The notes under the pieces are model-generated. The model did no database searches. It had not been told where the DNA came from and saw only the letters and a program-made list of their open reading frames with translations. A DNA stretch of 28,085 nucleotides from Nitrospira sp. UBA2082 (GTDB lineage Bacteria > Nitrospirota > Nitrospiria > Nitrospirales > Nitrospiraceae), in contig DCZO01000009.1 in assembly GCA_002331335.1 (NCBI GenBank), forward strand, positions 1 to 28,085. Direction: 5' to 3'. This document shows, in pieces, positions 15,094 through 23,264 of this stretch. Each line of letters opens with the position of its first letter. The first letter of the stretch is position 1. Made by a program: the position numbers and the translations under genes.

Positions 15094-16101
15094 ATGATCA
15101 AACCGCGCCATCCCTGGATATTTGGAGGACTCTTGCTGCTATCCGGGCTGCTCGTTTCAATGGCAGGCTTTGCAGAAGGGAAACCAGTTCTGTACGCAAG
15201 CAATTACATTCTGGAGCCTGTCTTCATCAGCACCAGCGATTCGCGCCGCGAGGTCTTGGACTGGGATCTCCTCTTCCCATTGGTCCATCATCGTGCCGAT
15301 CGCGATTCGTCACATACACGGGTGGCGCCGCTCTTTCGGTCCCCCGAAAACTGGGGAAGCAGCGGATCCTATCTCTATATCCTACCCTTCTATGGCTCGT
15401 CTGACGGCCCGACGGAAACAGCTCAGTTCCTGTTTCCCCCGTACGGCCGCACCGACGATTCCTCGGCGAACATCCACCGATTCACCATGCTCGGCTTCCC
15501 CCCGGCCAAAGGATTGTCCAAGTTCCCAACACTCTCCCTCTTCGAACGGGTAGCCTCGTCGGAAGAACGCAGTCATCGGCTGTTTCCGCTCTACCGGTAC
15601 CGACATGACCTCGCGAATGATGAAACGGACTTCGACGTGCTTTTGTTGTACCGCCATGAGCGTGACGAGGCCCGCACCGTGTACGACTTGCTCCCGCTCT
15701 ACGGCTACTGCAGCGAATCAAGCGGCGACACTCAGGGCAGTGCAATCGGACCACTTCCATTTGTTCGATCAACTGACTGGTCTCATCATGAGCATGCAAC
15801 ATCCCCCACAACGGTACCCGACCGATTCGACCCGGTTTATCGGTACAGCCACGACGAGAGGACGGGACAAAGCATCATCAATGTCTTAGACAGCGAATCG
15901 GTGAGTCTTTTCCGAGCCAGACGCAGAATTTCACAGAGTTTCCAGAATCCCTTTCCACCCTACAACTATCTCGCGGACTACCCCGCGGGGACGAACTCGC
16001 TGACTGAGACCGTTCTTATAATCAGCGCTCGAGTGGTTTTGGGGATTCTCTTCCATCAACTACGAGCCGAACAGGCCTCATTACCCTGGCAAACCTTTTG
16101 A
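15094..16101 (+). CDS. Shortened, probably frameshifted paralogue of the repeat protein
   Basis: 335 residues with the same GAAGGAGCGCCGCC leader and a signal peptide (about 1-28). From residue about 37 it aligns with the 966-residue protein starting near its residue 160 (both contain PVFISTSD, DLLFPLVHHRADRDSSHTR), so about 130 N-terminal residues are missing. Four or five repeat cores follow (HRLFPLYRYRHD, YDLLPLYGY, DPVYRYSHD, FPPYNY). The last 25 or so residues are unlike the family. Homology resumes in the next frame at about 16031, so a single-base indel near 16029-16030 has replaced the native C-terminus. It may be a pseudogene or a short functional derivative; promoter and start remain intact. 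Confidence 0.75.
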   Translation: MIKPRHPWIFGGLLLLSGLLVSMAGFAEGKPVLYASNYILEPVFISTSDSRREVLDWDLLFPLVHHRADRDSSHTRVAPLFRSPENWGSSGSYLYILPFYGSSDGPTETAQFLFPPYGRTDDSSANIHRFTMLGFPPAKGLSKFPTLSLFERVASSEERSHRLFPLYRYRHDLANDETDFDVLLLYRHERDEARTVYDLLPLYGYCSESSGDTQGSAIGPLPFVRSTDWSHHEHATSPTTVPDRFDPVYRYSHDERTGQSIINVLDSESVSLFRARRRISQSFQNPFPPYNYLADYPAGTNSLTETVLIISARVVLGILFHQLRAEQASLPWQTF

Positions 16102-16192
16102 CGAAGGATGCGTGAATGATCGCACCTGGTCATTGATCAACCTCGCCCCTTGGCTCCACATCAATGTGATTCGGCACAGCGTGAACCTCTAG
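16031..16192 (+). pseudogene. Out-of-frame 3' remnant of the repeat-protein paralogue
   Basis: Shifted by one base from the preceding reading frame, the sequence reads EWFWGFSS and later TWSLINLAPW and VIRHSVNL before a TAG at 16190-16192. This matches the full-length paralogue segments FWLFWQTSS, TWSLIGLDPA and WIRHSHG in the same order and spacing. The native gene therefore once extended at least to here and was also much shorter than its neighbour. The rest of the gap to 16409 holds a small GGGCTA/TAGCCC hairpin (16292-16311) and no gene I can support. Confidence 0.7.
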
Positions 16193-16409
16193 CAACTTTC
16201 AGCCACATTGATTCGACTGAAGAGAAGTCACAAGCTAGACTCTTCTGAGTGCCTTGGTAGTGAGCGGAATTCTGGAAAGGAAAGCGTGGAAGGGCTAGCT
16301 GCTGATAGCCCTCTGCCTTTGGAAACTCCGTGACGATGTCCTTCTCCAATAAGGCACCGTTGCCCGGCGTGGCAAAGACTGGCAGAATGCGATTCGTGCA
16401 CGTATTACC

Positions 16410-16416
16410 AAGGAGG
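16410..16416 (+). promoter_or_regulatory. Perfect AAGGAGG ribosome site without a standard start codon
   Basis: AAGGAGG is followed 4 nt later by an in-frame ATC (16421), not ATG, GTG or TTG. From there the frame is open into the fusion protein and reads SHQSPDSNPSPHPLRGLL before the TTG at 16475. The layout suggests the original start codon was here. Confidence 0.45.
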
Positions 16417-16474
16417 CCGTATCTCTCATCAGTCGCCAGACAGTAATCCCTCTCCACATCCTCTCCGAGGCCTG

Positions 16475-19400
16475 TTGACCGCCCAGTTCATTGGCGCATT
16501 CAACGACAATGCCTGGAAACTGATGGTCGCCCTGCTGGCCATCCGGCAGGTCACGGCTGCCGTTGGCCCATCGGGGCCGGAGTTCGAAGCCGCCTCTCAA
16601 GCACAAGCCACCATCGCCTTTGTCGTCTTCAACCTGCCGCTCATGCTGTTTTCGATCGTAGCCGGGGTGTTGTCGGACCGATTGAGCAAACGGACCGTCA
16701 TTATCGCCTTCAAGACGGTCGAGGTCGCGTTGATGGGAGTGGGAACCGTCGCGCTCTGGAGAGATCCCACAGGCGGGTGGCCTGCCCTTGTCGTCTTGGG
16801 GGCCATGGGTGTCCACAGCGCGTTCTTCAGTCCAGCCAAATACGGCATTCTGCCTGAGCTGCTTTCATACGAGCAGCTCTCGCTCGGCAATGGGTTGCTA
16901 AAAATGTGGACCTTCCTGGCCATCATCGCCGGGACGACGGCGGGCGGGCTGTTTCTGGGCCTGTCCAGCGCCAGCCCCTGGCTGGCAGGGCTCGCGTTGA
17001 CCACCCTCTCTATGATCGGGTTGCTCGCCGCCTGGACCATCCCGCATGTGCCGGCCTCCCGGTCGGAAGGCGGCGTAGGCACCACGATTGCCATCGCCTG
17101 GGCGACGCTCCGCACGGACCGCCTGTTGCAGATCGCCATCGGCATCAACATCATGTTCTGGACCATTGCCAGCTTGTTCGGCCAGGATATGCTCATCTAT
17201 GCGAAGAGCCGTTTGGCACTCTCCGATGAATTATCCGGGCTCCCACTCGCCGTCCTGGGCATCGGCATCGGGCTCGGTGCCGTGCTGGCCGGCCGTCTCT
17301 CAGCCTCAAAAATCGAAATCGGCCTGATCCTGCCGGGCTGCGTGGGGTTGAGCGCGGGGCTGCTGGCGCTGGGCCTCATTCCGCCAAGCCTGACCGGTGC
17401 GCTGATGCTGATGGCCGTACTCGGGCTCTCCAGCGGCTTCATCAATGTGCCGATCAATGCCCTCATCCAATGGCGGACCCCGGCCGACCGGCGCGGCGCG
17501 GTGATTGCGCTCGGCAACACGTTTATGTTCGGCGGCATCCTGGCCGGCTCGCTGGGTGCCGGATTCCTGTCGCAGATAGGCCTCTCAGCCACCGACATTT
17601 TGCTGGCCTGCGCCGCGATCTCGCTGATCGGCACCGCCATCGTCCTCCGGCTCTTGCCGGACAGCCTTCTCCGTTTTGCGGTGGCCCTTCTCCCCCGTCT
17701 GTTATACAGACTGCGCGTGATTGGACATGAATTCGTGCCCCGGGAAGGCGGAGCCCTCCTGGTGCCAAACCATGTTTCGTTCGTAGACGGACTTCTCCTG
17801 ATCGCCAGCCTCGATCGTCCCGTTCGATTCGTGGTCGATGAACACTACGCGGAGTACCCGCTCCTCAAGCCCTTTATGAAGATGTTCAGGGTGATCCCGA
17901 TTTCTTCAGCGGGCAATCCTCGCATGATTCTCCGGGCGTTGCGCAGCGCGGGACAGGCGCTCGACGACGGGGAGCTCGTCTGCATCTTTCCAGAAGGCCA
18001 GATCACCCGAACCGGCACGCTCCTCCCGTTCCGGCGCGGGTTCGAGCGCATCGTGAAGGGACGGACTGTGCCGGTGATTCCCGTCCATCTCGACCGCATC
18101 TGGGGCAGCATCTTCAGTTTCTCGCGCGGTCGGTTCATCACCAAACGACCGGAGCGTGTGCCCTATCCCGTGACGGTGTCATTCGGCTCCCCGCAACCGT
18201 CCGACACCCCGGCGCACGAATTGCGCCGCCTGGTGCGTGAATTGGGCGAGATCGCGTGGCATGAGCGGAAATCGGATCAGGAACCGTTGCACCGCACCGT
18301 CATCAAGACGTGGCGCCGGCACCCGTTCACGTTCGCTATGGCCGATGCCTCCCGACCGAAGGTCTCAGGGCTACAAGCCCTGATCGGCACGATTGTCTTG
18401 GCGCGCACGCTCCAGCCGCACTGGGAAGGCCAGCAGAACGTGGGCCTGCTCCTGCCACCCAGCGTTGCAGGCGCATTGGTCAATGTGGCGGCCGCCCTCA
18501 CGGGCAAAACAAGCGTGAACTTGAACTACACTGTAGGCCGGGCCGGGCTCGAATCGGCCGTCAGGATCGCGTCACTCAAGACCGTCCTCACAAGCCGACT
18601 CTTCGTCGACAAAGCCAAGCTCGACATTCCACAGGGCGTCACAATGCTCTGGTTGGAAGACCTCGCCAAAACCATCACGGCCGGCAAGAAGCTGTCGGCG
18701 GCAATCCTGGCCATCCTTGCTCCAATTCGCCTCATCGAACGGTCGTGCGGCCAGATTCGCAAGACGACCATGGACGATCTGGCGACGATCATTTTCAGCA
18801 GCGGAAGCACCGGCGAGCCGAAGGGCGTGATGCTCTCCCACTTCAGTATCAATTCCAATGTAGAAGGCGCCGCTCAAGTCATCCATATCGGACAAGCCGA
18901 TCGCGCCCTCGGCATTCTGCCGTTCTTCCATTCGTTCGGCTACATGCTGCTGTGGTTCTACACACGATACAACGCCGGCGTCGTCTTTCACCCGACCCCG
19001 CTCGATGCGGCTGCCATCGGAGACCTCTGCGACCGTTACAGAATTTCGTTGATGGTCACCACCCCGACCTTTCTGCAGCTCTATTACCGCCGGTGCACGC
19101 CGGAGCAATTCAGCAACCTGCGCGTGGTCATTACCGGCGCGGAAAAATTGCCGATGCGTCTCCTCCAGGCCTTTCAGGATAAGTTCGGCATTGCTCCCGT
19201 CGAGGGCTACGGGGTCACGGAATGCGCGCCGGTCATTTCCGCCAACTGTCCCGATTTCCGCGCGTCGGGGTTTTACCAAGTGGCATCGCGCCGCGGCACG
19301 GTGGGGCAACCCTTTCCGGGTGTCACCGTCCGTATCGTCGATCCCGACACCTGGACCGTCCTTCCGCCCAGCCAAGCCGGCATGCTGCTGGTAAAGGGGC

Positions 19401-19864
19401 CGAACGTGATGAACGGATATCTCGGCCGCGAGGATCTCACGGCGCAGGTGATGCGCGACGGCTGGTATGTCACCGGCGATATTGCCACTCTCGACGAAGA
19501 CGGGTTTCTCACGATCACCGACCGCCTCTCGCGCTTTTCTAAAATCGGCGGCGAAATGGTCCCGCACGGGAAGGTCGAAGAAGCCTTGCACCTGGCCGCC
19601 GAGGCCGACACCCAAATCTTTGCCGTAACGGGAATCCCGGATGAGAAAAAGGGTGAGCGCCTCGCGGTGCTTCACACGCTGGACGAATCCCGCATCCCCG
19701 CCATCTTAGACAAGGTGTCGGCCAGCGGCCTACCCAACCTGTTCATTCCATCGAAACATCAATTCGTAAAGGTCGATGCGTTGCCGGTGCTCGGCACCGG
19801 CAAGCTCGACCTGCGCGGGATCAAACAGATTGCGCTGGAGAGACTCGCATCTCGTGAACCGTGA
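16475..19864 (+). CDS. LplT-PlsC-acyl-ACP synthetase fusion (lysophospholipid recycling)
   Basis: The frame has a TTG at 16475 with GAGG 4 nt upstream; an ATC at 16421 behind a perfect ribosome site would add 18 residues. 1129 residues from TTG. Part 1 (about 1-405) is an MFS transporter starting TAQFIGAFNDNAWK, as in LplT lysophospholipid flippases. Part 2 (about 415-600) is a PlsC-type acyltransferase with NHVSFVD (N432, H433) and FPEGQITR (505-512). Part 3 (about 620-1129) is an adenylate-forming enzyme: SSGSTGEPKG (775-784), GYGVTECAP, WYVTGDIATLDEDGF, and a C-terminal LGTGKLDLRG with the catalytic Lys. Together they import a lysophospholipid across the inner membrane and re-acylate it using a fatty acid activated on ACP, the job of separate LplT and Aas in E. 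coli. The last codons lie in a REP-like repeat. Confidence 0.92.
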   Translation: MTAQFIGAFNDNAWKLMVALLAIRQVTAAVGPSGPEFEAASQAQATIAFVVFNLPLMLFSIVAGVLSDRLSKRTVIIAFKTVEVALMGVGTVALWRDPTGGWPALVVLGAMGVHSAFFSPAKYGILPELLSYEQLSLGNGLLKMWTFLAIIAGTTAGGLFLGLSSASPWLAGLALTTLSMIGLLAAWTIPHVPASRSEGGVGTTIAIAWATLRTDRLLQIAIGINIMFWTIASLFGQDMLIYAKSRLALSDELSGLPLAVLGIGIGLGAVLAGRLSASKIEIGLILPGCVGLSAGLLALGLIPPSLTGALMLMAVLGLSSGFINVPINALIQWRTPADRRGAVIALGNTFMFGGILAGSLGAGFLSQIGLSATDILLACAAISLIGTAIVLRLLPDSLLRFAVALLPRLLYRLRVIGHEFVPREGGALLVPNHVSFVDGLLLIASLDRPVRFVVDEHYAEYPLLKPFMKMFRVIPISSAGNPRMILRALRSAGQALDDGELVCIFPEGQITRTGTLLPFRRGFERIVKGRTVPVIPVHLDRIWGSIFSFSRGRFITKRPERVPYPVTVSFGSPQPSDTPAHELRRLVRELGEIAWHERKSDQEPLHRTVIKTWRRHPFTFAMADASRPKVSGLQALIGTIVLARTLQPHWEGQQNVGLLLPPSVAGALVNVAAALTGKTSVNLNYTVGRAGLESAVRIASLKTVLTSRLFVDKAKLDIPQGVTMLWLEDLAKTITAGKKLSAAILAILAPIRLIERSCGQIRKTTMDDLATIIFSSGSTGEPKGVMLSHFSINSNVEGAAQVIHIGQADRALGILPFFHSFGYMLLWFYTRYNAGVVFHPTPLDAAAIGDLCDRYRISLMVTTPTFLQLYYRRCTPEQFSNLRVVITGAEKLPMRLLQAFQDKFGIAPVEGYGVTECAPVISANCPDFRASGFYQVASRRGTVGQPFPGVTVRIVDPDTWTVLPPSQAGMLLVKGPNVMNGYLGREDLTAQVMRDGWYVTGDIATLDEDGFLTITDRLSRFSKIGGEMVPHGKVEEALHLAAEADTQIFAVTGIPDEKKGERLAVLHTLDESRIPAILDKVSASGLPNLFIPSKHQFVKVDALPVLGTGKLDLRGIKQIALERLASREP

Positions 19865-19979
19865 AGCGTATCTCGTGAATCGTCTCGAACTTTAAGTGAG
19901 ATACAAACGACGAAAACAAGGGCCAGGGGCTAACTCATGAGCCTTTCCGGAGGACGCTTCACGAGCGACGCTTCACGAG
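19851..19979. repeat. REP-like repeat cluster spanning two gene ends
   Basis: A 13-bp unit GACGCTTCACGAG occurs twice in tandem (19953-19965 and 19967-19979). Its inverse halves (CTCGTGAA, GTGAAGCG) lie at 19851-19868. Inside, GTATCTC (19868-19874) pairs with GAGATAC (19898-19904). The cluster supplies the last codons of the upstream fusion gene and the first codons of the amidohydrolase. Confidence 0.6.
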
Positions 19980-20995
19980 GTACAGCCCGGAAATCCCTGA
20001 TCGATTGCCATGTGCATTTGGCGGCATTGCCAGACAGCGACAACGGCTGTTTTATTTCCCCGAAACTGCTGAAAAGCCCGTTGTTCCGATTCCTGCTGTG
20101 GAAACAGGAGCTCTCGCCGGCCCAGCCGCGTGAAGCGAATCAGCGCTATCTCGACCATCTGATCACGGAATTGCGCGCTTCAAAGCATGTTCAGAAGGCG
20201 GTGCTGCTCGGCATGGACGGCTTCTACGACCACACCGGCCTATTGAATCGCCAGCACACGGACTTTCTCATCAGTAACGACTACGTCTTCAAGACCGTGC
20301 GGGCCCATCACGACATATTCCTGGCTGGTCCCTCGATCAATCCGCAACGGGAAGACGCCGTGGACGAAGTGCATCGCTGCGCCGATGCCGGTGCCGTACT
20401 GATTAAGGTGCTGCCCAACGCCCAGCACTTCAATCCTGCTGATCCGAAGTACACCCCGTTCTATCGTGCGATGGCCCAGCGGAAGTTGCCCTTCTTAAGC
20501 CATGTCGGCTACGAGTTCAGTCTCATCGGCAAGGATCAATCGCTCGGTGATCCTGACCGGCTCCGCCTGGCGCTGGATGAAGGCGTGACCGTCATTGCCG
20601 CCCATGCGTGCAGTTACGGCCTGATACTGTATGAGAAGTTTCTTCCGATCCTGCATGAGTTCGCCAAACGCTATGTCAACTTCTATGCCGACATCTCCGC
20701 GCTGACACTCCCGAATCGCCTTCGGATGCTGCTGCATCTGCGCCGCTACCCGGAGATCCACTGCCGGCTCCTCTTCGGCACGGACTACCCGCTTTCCGTT
20801 TCACATCTGGCTGCTTGGGGACGTGTGGGGCTTGGAACGTTGGGAAGGATGATCCGCACAAAGAACCGGTTCGACCGGCAAGTCGAAGTCTGTCAGGGAC
20901 TGAAGCTCGGTTTCCGCTCACTGGGTGATATCGTCGCGGACTCTGGAACTGCTGTGTCCGAGATGTCACGGAACGGAACGAACGAGATCCACTGA
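19937..20995 (+). CDS. Amidohydrolase, metal-dependent TIM-barrel hydrolase
   Basis: 352 residues. CAGGGG lies upstream of the ATG. The first 19 residues (MSLSGGRFTSDASRGTARK) come from the repeat cluster and are probably an acquired extension; family similarity begins at SLIDCHVHL, whose HxH supplies the first metal ligands. Further expected ligands follow in order: K in LIKVLP, H in LSHVGYE, H in IAAHACS, and D in LFGTDYP. This is the arrangement of the PF04909 amidohydrolase group, which hydrolyses or decarboxylates cyclic or carboxylated substrates. The substrate is unknown. It lies 72 nt after the lipid-recycling fusion in the same direction and may share its transcript. Confidence 0.85.
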   Translation: MSLSGGRFTSDASRGTARKSLIDCHVHLAALPDSDNGCFISPKLLKSPLFRFLLWKQELSPAQPREANQRYLDHLITELRASKHVQKAVLLGMDGFYDHTGLLNRQHTDFLISNDYVFKTVRAHHDIFLAGPSINPQREDAVDEVHRCADAGAVLIKVLPNAQHFNPADPKYTPFYRAMAQRKLPFLSHVGYEFSLIGKDQSLGDPDRLRLALDEGVTVIAAHACSYGLILYEKFLPILHEFAKRYVNFYADISALTLPNRLRMLLHLRRYPEIHCRLLFGTDYPLSVSHLAAWGRVGLGTLGRMIRTKNRFDRQVEVCQGLKLGFRSLGDIVADSGTAVSEMSRNGTNEIH

Positions 20996-21016
20996 AAGTC
21001 CTTTCTCTCCAATGGA

Positions 21017-21049
21017 AACGGGCCGCCTCCTTCCGGAGAGCGGCCCGTT
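21017..21049. terminator. Convergent (bidirectional) terminator hairpin
   Basis: AACGGGCCGC (21017-21026) pairs perfectly with GCGGCCCGTT (21040-21049), and the loop can add CTCC/GGAG. It lies between convergent gene ends (20995 plus, 21077 minus), where a shared terminator is expected. T-runs on either side are short. Confidence 0.75.
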
Positions 21050-21076
21050 CATCTGCAACAGCTTGTTGGACCCGAC

Positions 21077-21757
21077 CTACTGGCTGACGGAAATCCGGTC
21101 CTTGATCAAGTCGAACGTTTCCTTCGGCAGCACGTTCTTCGCCACCAGCTCCCCCTTCACGCGATACGGGCGATTGCTGATGACCCGATCCGCTTCCTCT
21201 TGCTTCAACCCCAAGAGCAGGACCAAGTCGTTCGCCGAGACTTTATTAATGTTCATGGCCGCAGAGCCTGAGGCTGGAGCCGGCGCGCCCATTGAAGGAG
21301 CCGGTATGGATCCTGCGGGCACCAGCGTCGCGGGCAAGGCCGAGGACCGATCTTTGAGTTCCTTCTGGTACCGGGCAACCAGCGACTTGAGTGTGTCATT
21401 GTGGCGCTTCACATCCTGATATTCCTGCCGCACGCTACGATTCTGAGCCGACAAGGCTTTGAGCTTTTCCTCCAGGTCCTTCGTCCGCCCCTCGACCGAG
21501 CCGCGCTCCTTGTCCCGCCCATGCTCGATGCGTTGCAGTTCATCGCGCGCGGCCTGCGCATCGTTGTTCAACTTCACATTCAGTTCCTTCAAGGTCCTGA
21601 TCTGCTGCTCCATGGCGCTCTTCTGCTGACGAGCTTTGTCCAGTTCCTCGCGGACCGTATCGGCCTCCGTCAAGGCCTCTTGATACTTGGAGTTGGACAC
21701 ACATCCGGTTGTCATCACCACACCTGCCAACATGGCCGCCATCCACTCCCGCCTCAT
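21077..21757 (-). CDS. Coiled-coil lipoprotein with C-terminal helix-hairpin-helix domain
   Basis: The start at 21757 (MRREWMAAML) is preferred to an upstream ATG at 21802 because it follows GAGGGAGGG and opens directly with a signal sequence. 226 residues. The signal ends in a lipobox-like MTTGC, so the Cys is probably lipidated. A long heptad-rich coiled coil follows (about 25-140), then a Pro/Ala-rich linker, then about 55 residues starting MNINKVSANDLVLLLGLKQE, which resembles the ComEA-type helix-hairpin-helix. ComEA binds DNA at the cell surface during uptake; here the glycine-rich hairpin is modified (LLGLKQEEADRVI), so DNA binding is possible but unproven. Flanking genes are convergent on one side and divergent on the other, so it is probably transcribed alone. 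Confidence 0.8.
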   Translation of the reverse strand: MRREWMAAMLAGVVMTTGCVSNSKYQEALTEADTVREELDKARQQKSAMEQQIRTLKELNVKLNNDAQAARDELQRIEHGRDKERGSVEGRTKDLEEKLKALSAQNRSVRQEYQDVKRHNDTLKSLVARYQKELKDRSSALPATLVPAGSIPAPSMGAPAPASGSAAMNINKVSANDLVLLLGLKQEEADRVISNRPYRVKGELVAKNVLPKETFDLIKDRISVSQ

Positions 21758-21867
21758 ACGACCCTCCCTCGTTCCCGCGCTTGATGAAATACCCCGACCC
21801 ACTGTCCAACGATCAGATCAGATCGAGGTGCCTCACAGCGACACGCTCGTCTCTCTACTTTATTGTT

Positions 21868-21896
21868 GGTTTATGCCAACACTCGGCCTTTGTCAA
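21868..21896 (-). promoter_or_regulatory. Candidate sigma-70 promoter of the HhH lipoprotein
   Basis: On the minus strand TTGACA (21891-21896), a 17-nt spacer and TAAACC (21868-21873), about 110 bp upstream of the ATG. The -10 is weak. Confidence 0.4.
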
Positions 21897-22038
21897 CACT
21901 TTTGAATTTGTACCGGGCTGTTGAGCCGAGGCACGTGTACGGCAATCGATCCGACGCTTGACGGATCCTGACTCCTCTGTGATGATCGCTCGTCAATCAA
22001 TCGCGCATCAGGACCCGACCTCACTTGACGGAGCAGAC

Positions 22039-22914
22039 GTGAACGAATGGGGCCCCGCACTTGCCATCATCCTCGGCATCGTTGAAGGGTTGACCGAATT
22101 TCTTCCTGTCTCCTCCACCGGGCATCTCATCCTGGCCGGCCATGCCTTCGGGTTCACCGGCGACGCGGCAGCGAATGCGGAGATTGCCATCCAACTGGGT
22201 GCCATCCTCGCCGTCATCGTTTTCGAGCGTGAAAAGATCGGACGGCTCCTCTCCGGTGCCTGGCAGGAACAGACGGAGTTCCGATCATTTGTACAACAGG
22301 GTCGGCACCCTACCTGGGCCGCCTGCCTGACGGCGTCCACGAAGGCTCATCCCAATCTCTGGTTCATCTTGGGCCTGGGCCTCGCCTTTCTGCCGGCCGC
22401 GGTGGTCGGCCTGGCGGCGCATGGCTGGATTAAATCCCACCTGTTCACACCTCACACCGTGGCCGCAACCTCCATCCTGGGCGGCATCATCATCCTCGCC
22501 GTCGAAGCAACCAGGCGAACCGGCCGCGTCATGAGCCTGGAACAGGTCTCTCCCCTGCACGCCGTCTGGATCGGCCTGGCACAGTGCGCTTCGTTGATCC
22601 CCGGCATGTCGCGATCCGGCTCGACGATTATTGGCGGCTTGTTAGTCGGCCTGGACCGGAAAGTGGCAACGGAATATTCGTTCTTCCTCGCCCTTCCCAC
22701 CATCATCGCCGCGACGGTGTACGAAACCTGGAAGGCCAGGGCGACATTTACCGAGCAGGACTTTCTGGCCCTGGGTATCGGCATGCTCGTGTCGTTCCTG
22801 GTTGCCTGGGCCGTGATCGCCGCTTTTCTGACCTACGTCCAACGGCACACCTTGCGGGTCTTCGCCTACTACCGTATTATGCTCGGGGTGATTGTCTTAT
22901 TGGTCTTCCATTGA
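22039..22914 (+). CDS. uppP: Undecaprenyl-diphosphatase (BacA/UppP type)
   Basis: GTG 22039 is preferred over the upstream TTG/GTG/ATG starts (21958-21982) because it has GGAG 5 nt upstream and gives the usual family N-terminus. 291 residues. The integral-membrane enzyme removes a phosphate from undecaprenyl diphosphate, recycling the lipid carrier of peptidoglycan and glycan synthesis. Both signature segments are present: EGLTEFLPVSSTGH (residues 16-29), with the catalytic Glu residues, and PGMSRSGSTI in the second half, with the conserved Arg. Seven or eight membrane segments are visible. It is slightly longer than the usual 265-280 residues because of an insertion with charged residues after the third membrane segment. 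The DUF2024 gene follows 14 nt later. Confidence 0.94.
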   Translation: MNEWGPALAIILGIVEGLTEFLPVSSTGHLILAGHAFGFTGDAAANAEIAIQLGAILAVIVFEREKIGRLLSGAWQEQTEFRSFVQQGRHPTWAACLTASTKAHPNLWFILGLGLAFLPAAVVGLAAHGWIKSHLFTPHTVAATSILGGIIILAVEATRRTGRVMSLEQVSPLHAVWIGLAQCASLIPGMSRSGSTIIGGLLVGLDRKVATEYSFFLALPTIIAATVYETWKARATFTEQDFLALGIGMLVSFLVAWAVIAAFLTYVQRHTLRVFAYYRIMLGVIVLLVFH

Positions 22915-22928
22915 AAGGAGCATTCGGA

Positions 22929-23189
22929 ATGGCCTCAGATACGATTCATGTCTACGACACCTGGGTGACCGGCAAGAAAGGCCGCATTCACTTCGACGTG
23001 ATGACCACGGACGAAGCCACGGCGCTCAAGTTGGCCAAGGAATATCTCGTCAGCATCGGCGAGCCGACTGCGACCGTCACCACCAGGGAATGCCAGTTCT
23101 GTCACAGCGAACCGCTCTTCATGTTCTCGGCGGAGCAGCAGAAGCAAGTGAAAGAAAAGGGCGGGTTTATCGTACCAATGCCGGCGTAG
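22929..23189 (+). CDS. DUF2024-family small protein
   Basis: 86 residues. ATG 22929 has AAAGGAG upstream and lies 14 nt after uppP, so the two are co-transcribed. The sequence fits the DUF2024 pattern (PF09630): N-terminal HVYDTWVTGKKGRIHFDV, a central helix (ATALKLAKEYLVSIG), and an ECQFCHSE motif with two Cys and a His. The function of the family is unknown. The Cys-x-x-Cys-His motif resembles a metal or heme site, but no signal peptide is present and it should be cytoplasmic. Confidence 0.85.
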   Translation: MASDTIHVYDTWVTGKKGRIHFDVMTTDEATALKLAKEYLVSIGEPTATVTTRECQFCHSEPLFMFSAEQQKQVKEKGGFIVPMPA

Positions 23190-23193
23190 CTTG

Positions 23194-23257
23194 CACGTAT
23201 CTCGTCGTTCGTAGTTCGTATCTCGCTTCCCAATCCGGACGCTACAGGAGATACGTG
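23194..23257. repeat. REP-like inverted repeat after lspA and the DUF2024 gene
   Basis: CACGTATCTC (23194-23203) is mirrored by GAGATACGTG (23248-23257), and TCGTATCTCG recurs inside. The 10-mer CGTATCTCGT also occurs in the 19851-19979 cluster, so both belong to one dispersed family. It lies between convergent genes. Confidence 0.6.
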
Positions 23258-23264
23258 TGCCGCG

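Noticed and set aside
18572..19675. 367-residue minus-strand frame
   Set aside because: Antisense to the AMP-binding part of the fusion gene, whose motifs are intact; no recognisable domain.
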